Part shown: piece after piece, positions 24,144-36,716 of the stretch
How the letters are laid out: each line of letters opens with the position of its first letter
How positions within the stretch are numbered: the stretch's first letter is position 1
Origin: Elmis aenea
Taxonomy: Eukaryota; Arthropoda; Insecta; Coleoptera; Elmidae
DNA: 64,000 nucleotides
Direction of reading: 5' to 3'
NCBI GenBank assembly: GCA_947652605.1
Contig: OX393577.1
Span: forward strand, 60,040,108-60,104,107
Position numbers and translations under genes: made by a program
Notes under the pieces: model-generated
Databases searched by the model: none
Told to the model about the DNA's origin: nothing
Seen by the model: only the letters and a program-made list of their open reading frames with translations

Positions 24144-27100
24144 ATGGATATTGAACAAGAAAACGAGGTAAAAGGAAAATTTTCCAATAAAACGAAACGA
24201 AAGAAGCATGTTAAAGGAGGAATTGCCAAAAATTTTGCGGAAAATTACGGTAGCCCTAAAAAATGGCATGAAGAGGTATTTGTTAGTTGAAATAAAATCA
24301 AAGCATTTATATTAACGTTTCTAGCTGATCCAAAGTTCTGTAAAAGGTGAACCTGTTACTGATCAAATCTTAATAGAACTTAAAGATGAGGCAAAAAAAT
24401 GTCATGATGCAGAAGTTGCCAATTACAACATTAGTAAGTTAAAATTAAAAATTCTTATTTTATTGTTTTTAATAATGTGTATTTTTGTTACAGAAAATTC
24501 AAAAACAAACTCTGATTACCAATGGATGAAAACGGTCATGTCCAAGGGAACTGTAGCTGACAAAATTGCTGCATATACTGTATTAATTCAAGATAATCCT
24601 GTTGCCGGTTTGGAAACAATAAGAAATCTAGTAGGAATGGTTAAAGTTGGGAAGAAGAAAGAATGTACTTCAGTTATAGGTACAATATAACTTAAGTATT
24701 CTCTGAGTTAATTTAATTTTGCCTACGTTTGTTTTAGAAACCTTATCAGAACTGTTTTTAACGGATTTGTTACGTCCAAATCAAAAACTTACATCTTTTC
24801 ATCAGCAGCCACTGTCATTGCTAAATAATTTATCATCTGGAAATGCAGCTACTCGTAAAAAATATTTGACTATATGGTATTTTGAAGATCAGCTTAAAGA
24901 AACTTATACTTGTTTTGTTTTGGCCTTAAATACAGCAGCACATGATACAGTTGACAATAACAAAGAAAAGGCAATAGCAGCAATGTACAAATTATTAGCT
25001 GGTAATCCAGAGCAAGAAAAGGTAAAAGCTAAAGTATATTATTTATAAAATGTGTTTTTGGTCAAAATAAACGTTTTATTGATTAATTTTATTTTAAATC
25101 TTTTGTTTAAATGAAGTAGCTTTTTTAAATACATTCAATTCAAATATAATTCCATGTTGTAACAATCATTGTTAAAACAGTTGAAAGTAGTTCATGTACA
25201 AATTATGTTGTTGCCTTATTATCGTAAGATGGTGTCGTCGGTACTGGTGCATTCCGTACGTGCATTCCGTACTGGTGCATTCCGTGCGTGCTTTTCTTCG
25301 TTACATCTATGATCGTTGTCGCAAACATGACAATCTATCACTGTTCCTAGCGACAACAATTTTATATCGTCGTTGCAGAAAGCGTTATCGCGGTATTCTG
25401 CTATGCAGCCGTACATCTTTTTCGCTTTTATTTTATTATTAGTAGAATCTGAAACAATAGATATTTTAATCTTGTAATGATTATTGGCAACAAAAGTTTT
25501 CTGTAGTAGCAAATTTTCTTCATTATTTTTCAATCAAAAGAGTAAAATTATAGTTATCTAATAAATGTATAAAATATTCTCTTGAATTATTTTCAGTAGT
25601 CAAATGTATGTGCATAGATTGATGAAATAGACCCTTAAAAGTAACTAAAAGTTAGATCATTTGAATTTTTACCTTTGTATATAATTCTAGCACATTTGTA
25701 TCTTAATGTTTGCTTAGTAACTGTCCTATATAGTGTCTCCCAATTCAACAGACTGTCAGAATAATGGCAAGTTTCTGTGTGAGCTACGTATCTTGGACAG
25801 TTGTCTTTTGCAGAATCGTCTAAAGATTTATAACACGTTATAATGGGGTCTGGCTCCATACCTTCAGAATATATAACCAGGAACTTCATTAATAATATAT
25901 AAAAATGGTAGAGAAACATTAGATGTTTAGTTAAATGATGTATTTATATACAAGAATTAATTGAACTGTCAATGACTGACACTGAATTTTTTTTTGTTTT
26001 TTCTCCATCTAAAAATCTTAAATATTGCAAATCTTTTACAAATAAAATTTGGAAGTGGCTATATATCCGCCGGCGCAATAGCTTGTTTAAACTTAAAAGT
26101 CCTCCGGACGGCGGATTTTATATGTTATGCAGGCCCTTTTCTCCGTTGAAGCTGTATTATGCGGACGCGCGGCGGATTCGAGGGTATTTTCTAGGTTAGA
26201 TTTAATTTAACCAAATTAATTTTCGACTATAAGACAAAATAAAAATTTTAAAGGGAAAAGTGTTCGTCAATTTAGATAGGGGATGACATATACGATATAC
26301 CGAGGCCTTCGTTATACTAGCGGGCCGACTCCTTACAGCAAAATGCGAGAAAAGTGGTGGGGATAAAGGCCGACCGTTCATTATTTGCTCATGTTTGCAG
26401 TACATTTTAATGTTTTTGCTGGTCTCTAAAACAAGATAATTAAAGAAAATTGTATCTTGAACATCTATGACCATACTAAGTGTTCTTCATCGTTCAATAG
26501 TAACAATCGATAGGTATTTAGAAGCTAAAATTTCGTACCTAAGAAAGAAAATTCTTATGTAATTAAAACTGCACTGCTTTGAAAATGTTCCAAAATGATT
26601 TAAAAATGAATGCTTTGGGTGCAATCACATTTATGCAATTAATTTCTAATTGGTGGAAAATTGTAAATTGCAAAAATGTATATAAAGGGCAACGTCTTCG
26701 TGATCAATATACAGAACCAATAACAAACTTGCAACATGAAAACTTGGCATTTCTGAAAAATTTTGTGGAATGGGTTAAGAAATGGGATGAGTTGGAAATT
26801 AATAACATTGCTAAACGAAACGGAGCGTTGACAAATCATTTTCTTCATTAAGACATACTTGAAATACGTTACTATTATTGATTAAATATTTATTTAAGCA
26901 ACATAAAATACAATTTGTATTGTTGGAAAAATTTCAAACAGATCCATTGGAAGAAAGATTGGGTCAATAATCTGTTAAAGTTAAAATCAGCGATTTACGG
27001 GAATTTTGAAATAAAAACCTTATTTTTTGAGTTATCACAAAATGACAATAAAAATTCAACTAATATTGACGAATTAGACAAATTATTTGAGGACATATTG

Positions 27101-30100
27101 ACGTTATAGATATATCGAGCAATGAATTTATGGTTTTGATTTATATTGAAGGATATACAGGGTGTGTAAAAATTGGCGGAAGCGCTACACGTGGCGATGT
27201 TCTTTGTAAAATTTCAAGGTGAAAATCTTAATACGAAAATGTTGTACCATGGTTACTGTGTCTGCAAGAGGTCCTCAAAGTTTTGACATTTAGTCCTTTA
27301 ATAAGCGTTATTATTTAATACTTGCAAATGAAAAAGCTGCGATTTGGAATAAAAATAAATTTCGAATAGTATTTTTTCCTAGATATTGTGTTCTTCCTTT
27401 CAAAAATTGGTGTTGAAAATATGTAAATCACTGATTTGAATGAAAATAATACATATGGCAACATTGTCATTAGCTGTCATCTGTTTTTCTCGTAGTTATT
27501 TCTAGTTTGTGTTTTACGATAACCAAAAATTTGCAGCTATTTTTACGAACTGAAGTCTCTCTGTTCGAACAAATATTATAAATATCTAAGTAAAAATTGC
27601 TGATAAAAAAATGTCCAAACGCAAATCAATGTATGCAATGTTGCCAATTTTTTTTTTTAATGGTACCTGAGGCCATAGGAAACCTGGTACAACATTTTTG
27701 TATCAAGATTTTCGACTTAGAATTTTACGAAGAACATCGTCACGTGTAGCGCTTCCGCCAATTTATACACACCCTGTATAATAAATAAGTTGCAAACTAA
27801 AATAAAATGTAAAATTCGTCTTAACAAAGGATAAAATTTTACCAAATTATGAAAAATATGAATGTTTATTATATATAAATTACTTAGATCGTGGTGGCTT
27901 AAAAATCCCAAAAGACTTCATTGTTAAAATTTTGTGTGCTATGTATAAAGTTTTTCAGGTTTTATAAGCGAAATATATGAAGAATTTTTTTTGAAAGCCA
28001 AAAATCAAAAAGATATATTATTAAAATTAAGTGTAGATTTATGTACAAGAAATTAATTTAGTAGAAATAATAAATTGTAAATGTTAACAGTAGTGAATTA
28101 TTTGTAATTTCCAATATATTGTTAAATAATTATCGAAAATTAATAAATGATCAATGGGAAGAAAAAATAAACAAAAACTTGAGAAAATTAGAAACGTATA
28201 ATAGGAATTAGAACATGTACATTTATAATTAAAGACATTATTTATAAAACTTGTTTCTGTATAAATGATAAATAGTAATAAAAGATAGTAATATTTAGTT
28301 ATTAACGTAATAATTAACGTTATATTCTATAACCAGGCATATAGTATCATAGCGAAGTATGTTCAGTATCGGCCTTTATCCCCACCACTCAAAAATTCAA
28401 TGTGCCGGCCCGCTAGTATATCGAAGGCCTCGGATATACGTAAGAGATTATAGAGACCCAAATAAAACATCTTGGGTAAAAGCTAAAGATGATGGAAGTT
28501 TTAGGAGTTAAAATATATTTGTTTAACAGAGAACAATTTAAAATGGGTTAGACATGTAGATCAAACCGGTTAGATTTGGGTATGATTCCTATCACTTACC
28601 CAAATCTACCTGCATAAGATTTTTGGGTCAAGAAAAAATAAAACTTTTGGCGTCGGTGACAAAGACCAACCTAATTTTTGTCTTTTTCCAACTTATAGCT
28701 TAGGCACGGAATGCACGTAAAAAACAAATATGCCTATGCCGCCTTGATAGTGTCGCGTGGGTAAACCGGCTCTAACGAGCGATCAACTGGCATTATCCGC
28801 TTCGCGTGTACAAGGCCTCAAATCGTACAGGACGGCACAGACGCAATAAAAACGCTCGAACTCAGTTCGTAGAACAAGGTCAACGGTGCGAAAGCAGTTA
28901 AAGTGCCCAAATTCAAATCATAGACCCTCGGTATTAGCGCGAAAAGAATGCCCGAACTCAGTTCATAGAGCACAGTTAAGGGGTTAACACACTTGAGACT
29001 CTCATCTCGCCACTGATATATTTCTTGTTTTTACTAATTTTTCTGTATTAATTTATTTTTCAGAATTTATTGGCCTACCTGATAAACAAACTTGGTGATC
29101 CTTCGCAAAAAGTGGCATCTAAAGCAATCTATTGTCTCAATCAGCTTCTGCACAAGCATCCAAACATGCAGGCCGTTGTCTTGAAAGAAACTGAAAAGTT
29201 GTTGTTCCGACCTAACGTGGCTTCCAGAGCGCAATACTACGCTGTATGCTTTTTATCTCAATTTTATTTAAGTCACGAAGACAGTAACGTTGCGCGACGG
29301 CTTATAGAAGTTTATTTTTCGTTCTTTAAAGCTTGCATCAAGAAGGTACATTTCTTGTTCAGAGTAATCTTTATTTGTGTTGTTTTTAAAATGCTGTACA
29401 GGGGGGACCAAATTCGAATGTTTTACGGGGTATCTCGGTTACCGCAATAGATAGAGAAAATCTTATTTCGGTGTCTTTAGCTATTTTTTTGAGAAAATAA
29501 CGCCTATGCAATAAGATTTTTTCTATCAAATTCCATTTTGGCACTACAGACGAAAATTGAAATTTCATCATTTTTGAAATTTTGCTATACTTCTCTATTT
29601 ATTAAATTAGAACTAAATTTTATATAGGTTTTTTATACAGATTTTTATGCTTAATTGATAAACAAAAGTAAATCTTTTTTAGCCATCTTCACTTTCGAGA
29701 TATGGAGTAAACTTAAATTTTTTTAAAGAAAACCCTCGTTGGCCATGATTTTATGTGAAAGAGTATTTTTTTAGCTTTTCAAAAATATATAGTTTTATAT
29801 ATTTGTTGCAAAAAATAACCAAGATATGGCCAATTTTGTAAAAATTCGATCATCAAAGTTTGCCATGATTTCGTAAACAAGTGATGTTTGCAATTATTAA
29901 ACAACTAAACGTCATTTCGAAGAACATTTGTCAACTCTAATGCAAATCCGTGTATTATTTTGTATTTTATAACTGTTTATTGTGGTATTGTGAACATGGC
30001 TAAATTTAAACTTTTTGAAAAGTTTAATGTTAGAATATTACTTTGTAAGTGATAAAAACGGAGCAGTTGCTGCAGAATTTACTTGGCAATTACGTTAAGT

Positions 30101-33100
30101 TGTTTAATAATTGAACGGCTTGGGGCAAGAAGGCTAGATGCCACATGAAGTTAGTTTTGAGATATGACTATTTTAAGTTTTAAAATAATCCCTAAATCAC
30201 AAATAAAATTGGATTTAAACACTATTGGTATCAAATGATTGTACTAGGTACATTTAATCAAAACATATATTAAAATACAAAAAATATATAACAATTCTGT
30301 TTTTTTTCAACAAATTTAAATGAAAATTGTGGCTTGTACCATTATACAAACAAAAATTATTCCAATTAATATTGATGAAAAAGTAAAGTAATTACATATC
30401 TTCAACGGAGAACTCGTCCAAGTTTCTACCAAAGTTTTAGTTGCGAGTCGGGATTATAAAAAAACAGCTAATTTCCCGGGATTTCCCGGTCTGGAAATCC
30501 CGGGAAGCACCCATTGGTTTTAAGCCACGTATGTTATTGAAAATATGCTATGTCTCAAGACACAAATTTTTTGAGAAAAACGATACATGCCACATTATTA
30601 TTAATTTTTACCTCTACAGAAGATTCTGATGAAGATTCTTCGGAACTGCTTTCTTCTACATAGTTCTGATCCTTTATGCTATCGTCGGAGTCGAAGTCCT
30701 AAACATTTTCCCTCTCACTTTCGCTCTCAAAGTTTAATTTTCTTTTTATTGCACTTGAGTTGCACCACGCCATCTTGGCAATTACGTGTGGCTTGAACCG
30801 TTTTTTTGCAAATATATTTTAAAATTTTCAAAAATTCAAAACGATACAGTGATCTGGTGGCTCTATCTATCATCCGATAGCCAAAATATTTCGTGTATGG
30901 CTTGTACCATTATCAACAAACCTCATAAAAACAAAATCTCTATTTTCATGAAAGTGTGGCTTGTAGCCTTCTTGCCCCAAGCCCTTCAATTGCAAACATC
31001 ATTTGTTTACGAAAGCATGGCAAACTTTGATGATCGAATTTTTACAAAACTGGTCATATTTCGGTTATTTTTTGCAACAAATATATAAAACTATATATTT
31101 TTTAAAAGCTAAAAAATACTCTTTTCACATAAAGTCATGGCCAACTAGGGTTTCCATTTAAAAATATATAAGTTTACTCCATATCTCGAAAGTCAAGATG
31201 GCTAAAAAAATTTACTTTTGTTTTTAAATTAAGCATAAAAATCTGTATAATAAACCTCTGTAACATTTTGTTCTAATTTAATAAATAAAGAAGTTACAGC
31301 AAATTTTCAAAAATGATGAAATTTCATTTTTCGTCTGTAGTGCCAAAATGGAATCCGATAGAAAAAATCTGATTGCATAGGCATTATTTATTCAAAAAAA
31401 TTGCCCAAAGACCGAAATCAGATTTTCTCTTTCTATTGCGGTAACTGAGATACCCCGTAAAACATGCGAATTTGGTCCACCCTGTATCCTCAAGAAAAAT
31501 AGCTCTGTAATTATTTAGATTTGTCGTAATTTATAGGGTGATATTGACAGTAGGATGATGTCCGCTCTTCTAATGGGTGTCAATCGAGCTTACCCTTACG
31601 CGAAACTCGAAATGCAAAATATATCAGAACACATTGATACCATGTATAGAGTTGTGCATATTGCAAGCTTTAATGTTAGTCTACATGCTCTATCGCTTCT
31701 ATATCAAGTCTCAGATTATGCAAATAGCGTAAATGATCGGTGGGTACACATAATTTATTATTTTCAGTCCTTTTAGATCTGATGTTCATCCAATGCAGTA
31801 TTTGCCAAAACATGTGATTATTATGGAGTAATTTTTTTTTACAGCTTTTACTCGGCGTTATACAAGAAATTACTTGATCCTCAGATTAGTAACACAACGC
31901 ATCAAGCAATGATGCTTAATTTAATATACAAGGCACTTAGTAAGGATAAAGAAATTGGACGAGTGAAAGCGCTTATCAAGAGGTTGTTACAGGTATGTGT
32001 TATCATAAAACAGTCTAGCAGTGATAGTTCTTCTAATTAATCCTTTCTTGGTCTAGCCTGATTGAAGCTGTTACATGATTCTTCATTATTACCCATGGTC
32101 TTTGTATTTTTTATATCAGTGCTCATAATGTATCTTCTCAATGTATCTGCCCATATCACCAGATTATGTTTGCAAGTCCTTTTCGTTTTTAGCTAATAGC
32201 ACCACATCATCTGCAAAGGGCAGTTTTGTCAAAGATATTGGTTTCAGTTTATTCCATCTCTAGTAGACTTTCTATGTATTTTCTTTTCACTCCCTAATTA
32301 TTTTATGGTAGAGGGTGGTCCAAATTCGATGGGATTGCATGGGTATCTCGCTTAATATTTAAGATAGAGAAACGGTTAAATTGCCAAAAATGTGCAATTT
32401 TTTGAGACAAACTCAGAACCGTTTTTAAAAATATTCTATCATTTCCGGTTTACGAGTTATTGAATAAAATGTGTTTTTTTGTCATATTAATAAACGTGTC
32501 ATATATCCGTTATTGTTATAAATATCGAAAATATTTATGGAGATTATTTTTAGATATTTTTATGTTTAATTCGATTATACTAAAAAAAATATTTTTATGC
32601 TCGCCCTTAAAAAGTTATGACACAAACTTACCTTTTTTTAAATGGGAGCAATAGTTGGCTATGGCCTATTTAAATTCCTTGTTTTTTTCTCATTCCAAAT
32701 ATATAAGGGTCGATGTATTTATTTTCAATAATACCTACCCAAGTTATGAAGGTTTTTTATTTTTTTTTCCAAGAAAATCATAGGCTGTGAAAACAAAAAA
32801 AAAACAAGGTGTAAAACCTTATAAAACTCATGTGATACAAGTTACCAAGGTTTATAAATTTGTTGTTGAGATAAACATCAAAATTTTTTGAACATAAGAT
32901 AAACAGCAATATACTACATAACTGCTAATTCCGACTATGTTGTTGTTATCTTATGTACAAATATTGACAATGTTTATCTCAACAACAAATTTAAAAACCT
33001 TGGTAACTTGTACCACATGACTTTTATAACGTTTTACACCTTGCTTTTTTTTTGTTTTCACAGCCTACTATGATTTTCTTAAAAAAAAAGAAACTAAAAA

Positions 33101-36100
33101 ACCGTCGTAACTTGCGTATTATTGAAAATAAATACATCAACCCCTATATATTTGGACTGAGAAAAAAATAAGAAATTTAAATAGGCCATAGCCAAAAATA
33201 TTGCTCCTATTTAAAAAAAGGTAAGTTTGTGTCATAACGTTTTAACGGCGAGGGTAAAAATATTTTTTTTACTATAATCAAATTAAACATAAAAATAATT
33301 TTCATAAATATTTTCAATATTTACAACAATAACGGAGATATGACAAAAAACACTTTTTTTTAACCGTTTCTCTATCTTAAATATTAACCGAGATACCCAT
33401 GTAACCCCATCGAATTTGGACCACCCTGTACAGGCTGGTCCAAATTCAATGGGATTACATGAGGTGCGTTCGGGACGTACGCTCTTTTTGCTTTATTTGC
33501 TCTTTTTTACTCCACAGCGTTCGGGACGCGACTTTGGAGTAAAAAAGATCGCTCCGAAGGGCGTTCGGGACTGCATAAGTGGATTAAATAAATCTACTCT
33601 AATTTGCACTACCTCTGAAGCTGGGGCAAGCTGAGCTCGCGAAAGAAGACATACGCATTACGGATTGTCTACGTTTGAATTCTTTGAATTGCCAGGTACA
33701 GCATGAGAATAAGATACAGTTAACATCCAGGCTTAGTGTTATTGTGTTGCATTAGTTAACAATTTCTTGTGAACAGTAATTAACTTTCGATGTAATTCCC
33801 TATTATTAAAACAAAATTTTGGGAAGTTAAATGGTTTCATATCATGACATTTTACATCAATTTTATAACCAAATAATCTAACAAATTCGAAGCAATACAA
33901 TTTGTTGCTTGTTTTACTTACAACGATGTCTGATTAGACCGGTCTACAATAAAATAGTGAGGTTACCTTTATATTTGAAATATCCGCTGATTTTCTGCAC
34001 TACGTCCCGAACGTACAAGATTTACTCTTGGAGGCTCTGAGACCACGTGATTACAATCTTACTCCAATCCTGTCCAATCCACTCCAATCTGGGAGCGTGC
34101 GTCCCGAACGCAACTATGGGTGTCTCGCTTAATATTCATAATGGAGAGACAGTTTATTTACTAAAAATGCACAGTTGTTTTGAGACAAACTGAAAACCGT
34201 TTTCAAAAATATTCTATCATTTCTGGTTTTTGAGTTATTAGTGAAAAACTGTTTTTTTTTTGGTCATATTAATAATGTGTCATATCTCCGTTATTGTTGT
34301 AAATATCGAAAAAGTTTATGAAGATTATTTTTACATATTTTTATGTAATAAAACAAAAATTACGTTCGCTGTTAAAAAGTTGTGACAAAAACTTACCTTT
34401 TTTTAAATGGAAACTTTAGTTGGCCGTGATCTATTTTAATTCTTTTTTTATCCTCATGCCAAATATACCGTGTGTCCAAAAGGTATGGAATATATCTAAT
34501 AGCTGTATTACACTATACAATTTCTTGTACAATTTCTTGTACAATTTGCTGTCAAAAAATGTTATACTAGATTGTACAGCTGTTTCCAAGTTACAACACG
34601 TCTTAGGTCGTAAACTGACACTTCGCGTATGTCAATTTATGACATTGTAACTTGGCAACAGCTGTACAATCTAGTATAAATTTTTTTGACAGCAAATTGT
34701 ACAAGAAATTCTGTAATGTAATAGCTGTATTACACTATACAATTTCTTGTACAATTTCTTGTACAATTTGCTGTCAAAAAATTGTATACTAGATTGTACA
34801 GCTGTTGCCAAGTTACAACACGTCTTAGGTCGTAAACTGACACTTCGCGTATGTCAATTGACGACATTGTAACTTGGCAACAGCTGTACAATCTAGTATA
34901 AAATTTTTAGACAGCAAATTGTACAAGAAATTGTGTAGTGTAATACAGCTTTTAATACAGCCTTTACATCCATTTAGGGAAAAATGTTTTGATAAACAGG
35001 TGTTTGGTACTTAGTTTTCCACCATAAGACAAAATTTATTTATTTTTTATCGAATAACAAAAGTGCATAACTGCTGGTTCTGTCTATATTGTTGTTTATC
35101 TTTTGTTCAAATCTTGTTTTTTTTTTGTTTTCGTAGCCTACTTTTTGTTTTTATAATGTTTATTATTTAAAAATTTAAAAACCATTCTAACTTGAATAGT
35201 ATTGAAAATAACTACATCAACCTTTATATATTTGAAATGAAAAAAAAATAAGGAATTTAAATACCTAGGTCATAGCAAACTAAAGTTTCCATTTAAAAAA
35301 AGGTAAGTTTGTGTCATAACCTTTTAACAGCGAGCTTAAATTTTTTTTATTAGTACTATTAAATTCTACATTAAAATATCTAAAATTAATCTTCTTTAAA
35401 AAACAGTTTTTCGCTAATAACTGAAAAACCGAAAATGATACAATATTTCTGAAAACGTTTCTGAGTTTGTCTGAAAAAGCTGCAAATTTTTGGTAATTTA
35501 ACCGTTTCTCTATCTTGAATATTAAGCGAGATACCCATGTTATCCCATCGAATTTGGACCACCCTGTACAGTGAAAGTTATAGAAAAAATTAAAATCATA
35601 GCAGGTCACCACAATTTCTAAGAACTTATTAACATTTTCATACTTAATGAATCCATTCTTGTATTTGCAGTTACATCTTGTATTTTTAATTTTTTCTGTA
35701 AACTTCGTGAAGAAATATTTTTCATTGTTCATTACTTACAAATCCATTTAAAAAAGTTGAAAAAAAAATTAAACTGATTTGAGTTTAACCAACTTGCAGG
35801 CAAAAATCCAAAGTTTTACAAAAAATATTATTTACTTTTACTGTAATGTAAACTCTTTAGAAAAGTACATTAATAAAATGTTCTAGGTCACCTTAAATAC
35901 ACAGCCTGCTTTTTCATGTGGGATATTATACTTAGTTTCACAAGTAATTAGCAAAAATCGCGATCTACATGCTTTGGTTCTTAACTCTTCACCAGTTATC
36001 GAAGGTGATGATGATGAAGATGACGAAGAAAAATACGTTGATATAAAGGACGAAGATGACAAAAAATGTGTTGATGTAAAAGACGAAGGTGATGGAACAG

Positions 36101-36455
36101 TAGAAATTAAAGCCGAGAAAGAGGTAGTAACTTTGAATGATTTTTCACTTGTTGCGATGCCAATTGAACTGATTTTAGGATGAAGAAGATGAAACAGAAT
36201 CTAAAGTTGTAAGTCAAGAAATGGAATCTAAAACGAAAATTGAAACTTCTAATCAAAATAATCCGGTATCAGGATGGGTCCACATGAATTCTAAAAAATG
36301 TGGTTTTAAAAAACGTTTGGATCAGTACAATGGTAATGGTTTAAATAGGAATCCTCTTTATGCTGGTGGAGAATTTTGTGCATACACGGAATTAACAGTG
36401 TTGAAGAATCACGGTCATCCGACGGTAGCTTTATTTGCTGACCAAATATTAAGCG
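24144..36455 (+). CDS. CEBPZ: CEBPZ / NOC1 / Mak21 ribosome-assembly protein, 3' end missing
   Basis: Nine exons join in frame: 24144-24275, 24325-24433, 24494-24679, 24738-25021, 29064-29345, 31537-31739, 31845-31992, 35887-36123 and 36179-36455, giving 619 codons plus one base; all junctions are GT-AG. The N-terminus is basic (KTKRKKHVKGGIAKNF). Typical CEBPZ segments follow: LSELFLTDLLRPNQKLTSF, the HEAT-like LINKLGDPSQKVASKA, RPNVASRAQYYAVCFLSQF, then the CBF/Mak21 region GDIDSRMMSALLMGVNRAYP, FYSALYKKLLDP and HPTVALFADQIL. An acidic run (EGDDDEDDEEK) interrupts it, as in relatives. Known role: nucleolar factor for 60S pre-ribosome assembly. The reading should continue past exon 9, but a 200-N gap follows at 38007 and no further exon was found. 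Intron 4 holds a nested Ly6-like gene and a P-like transposon. Confidence 0.92.
25219..25919 (-). CDS. Small secreted Ly6/uPAR-like protein, two exons, nested in CEBPZ intron 4
   Basis: Exon 1 (25919-25673) starts MFLYHFYILLMKFLVIYSEG, a signal peptide, and carries ITCYKS, DNCPRY, ETCHYS and YKCARI. The donor is GTAAAA. The acceptor TTGTTTCAG opens exon 2 (25448-25219), which continues in phase: KKMYGCIAEYRDNAFCNDD, then the closing DCHVCDNDHRCN. The spliced frame is 158 residues with ten cysteines; the closing C-x-x-C-x(4)-C-N motif is the hallmark of three-finger Ly6 proteins. No GPI-type hydrophobic tail is visible; instead the last ~25 residues are polar and encoded by short repeated GTGCATTCCGT units, so the true 3' end may differ. 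It lies on the strand opposite to CEBPZ. Family assignment is inferred from the cysteine pattern; function unknown. Confidence 0.55.
26291..28440 (+). mobile_element. Degenerate P-element-like transposon in CEBPZ intron 4
   Basis: Terminal inverted repeats are visible: the left (26291-26375) has CCGAGGCCTTCGTTATACTA then GCGGGCCG and GTGGTGGGGATAAAGGCCGA; the right (28366-28440) is the same inverted. Between them, plus-strand pieces match P/THAP9-type transposases: LKMNALGAITFMQLISNWW, then GQRLRDQYTEPITNLQHENL, then in a shifted frame FVLLEKFQTDPLEERLGQ, then LLKLKSAIYGNFEIK, and past the inserted MITE YLDRGGLKIPKDFIVKIL. The N-terminal THAP region is missing and several frames are broken. 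No clear 8-bp duplication was found. Known: P elements are DNA transposons best studied in flies; THAP9 is a domesticated relative. Confidence 0.8.
27158..27776. mobile_element. Tc1/mariner-type MITE nested in the P-like element
   Basis: Flanked by TA on both sides (27156-27157 and 27777-27778). The inverted ends extend about 60 bases: CAGGGTGTGTAAAAATTGGC then GGAAGCGCTACACGTGGCGA at the left, and their inverse at the right. At 619 bp it has no transposase frame. It separates two parts of the P-like transposase. Confidence 0.8.
29399..31484. mobile_element. Large foldback element D1 in CEBPZ intron 5
   Basis: Bounded by TA (29397-29398, 31485-31486). The left arm starts CAGGGGGGACCAAATTCGAA; the right arm ends TTCGAATTTGGTCC-like with CACCCTG. 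Arms of roughly 500 bases are inverted copies (GGGGTATCTCGGTTACCGCA against TGCGGTAACTGAGATACCCC). The centre contains a second inverted pair (CTTGGGGCAAGAAGGCT / AGCCTTCTTGCCCCAAG) and a minus-strand acidic, serine-rich frame at about 30615-30775 with one stop. 2,086 bp. Confidence 0.7.
32311..33428. mobile_element. Foldback element D2 in CEBPZ intron 7
   Basis: Starts GAGGGTGGTCCAAATTCGAT after a TA and ends CGAATTTGGACCACCCTG before a TA at 33429. Arms of over 500 bases are inverted copies (GGTATCTCGCTTAATATTTA / TAAATATTAACCGAGATACC). The TA at its right end also serves as the left TA of element D3. Confidence 0.7.
33462..34115. mobile_element. PIF/Harbinger-like MITE nested in D3
   Basis: The ends form a 22-base inverted repeat with two mismatches: AGGTGCGTTCGGGACG at the left, and AGTTGCGTTCGGGACG when the right end is inverted. 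It is flanked by ATG on each side (33459-33461 and 34116-34118), a 3-bp duplication. Relatives of D3 read CATGGGTATCTCGC uninterrupted, which confirms the insertion point. PIF/Harbinger usually duplicates TWA, so the superfamily is tentative. Confidence 0.65.
34501..34950. mobile_element. Tandem pair of a ~225-bp hairpin MITE
   Basis: Two near-identical copies, 34501-34722 and 34723-34950. Each starts AGCTGTATTACACTATACAA and is self-complementary: TTTCTTGTACAATTTGCTGT pairs with ACAGCAAATTGTACAAGAAA, and CAAGTTACAACACGTC with the GACATTGTAACTTGGC side. The copies abut directly, suggesting tandem duplication rather than two insertions. Confidence 0.75.
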
Positions 36456-36716
36456 GTATGTAATTTATTTTTCTTCTGTATTGATGTTACTAGTGCTTAA
36501 AGTTTGCTGAATATAATATACAATTAACCCTTCAAGGTCTACTAGTTCCATTTAGTTGAATTTGAATACTTAAAAATCCATTGTACCATTCTACACAAAC
36601 TTTTATTAGTAAACCCAAATAAACACTAATTAAATATTATTTTCATGAAATATTTTTATTTTCAATTTTGACCATCTGAGGGTTGATGTTCAGTATTTTA
36701 TTTAAATAATGTGTAT

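Larger units (their letters stand above)
33431..35566. mobile_element. Foldback element D3 in CEBPZ intron 7, carrying nested insertions
   Basis: Starts CAGGCTGGTCCAAATTCAAT and ends CGAATTTGGACCACCCTG before a TA. It is a diverged relative of D2, split by a PIF-like MITE at 33462-34115 and a doubled hairpin element at 34501-34950. Remaining arm sequence (GGTGTCTCGCTTAATATTCA / TTGAATATTAAGCGAGATAC) is still clearly inverted. Confidence 0.7.
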
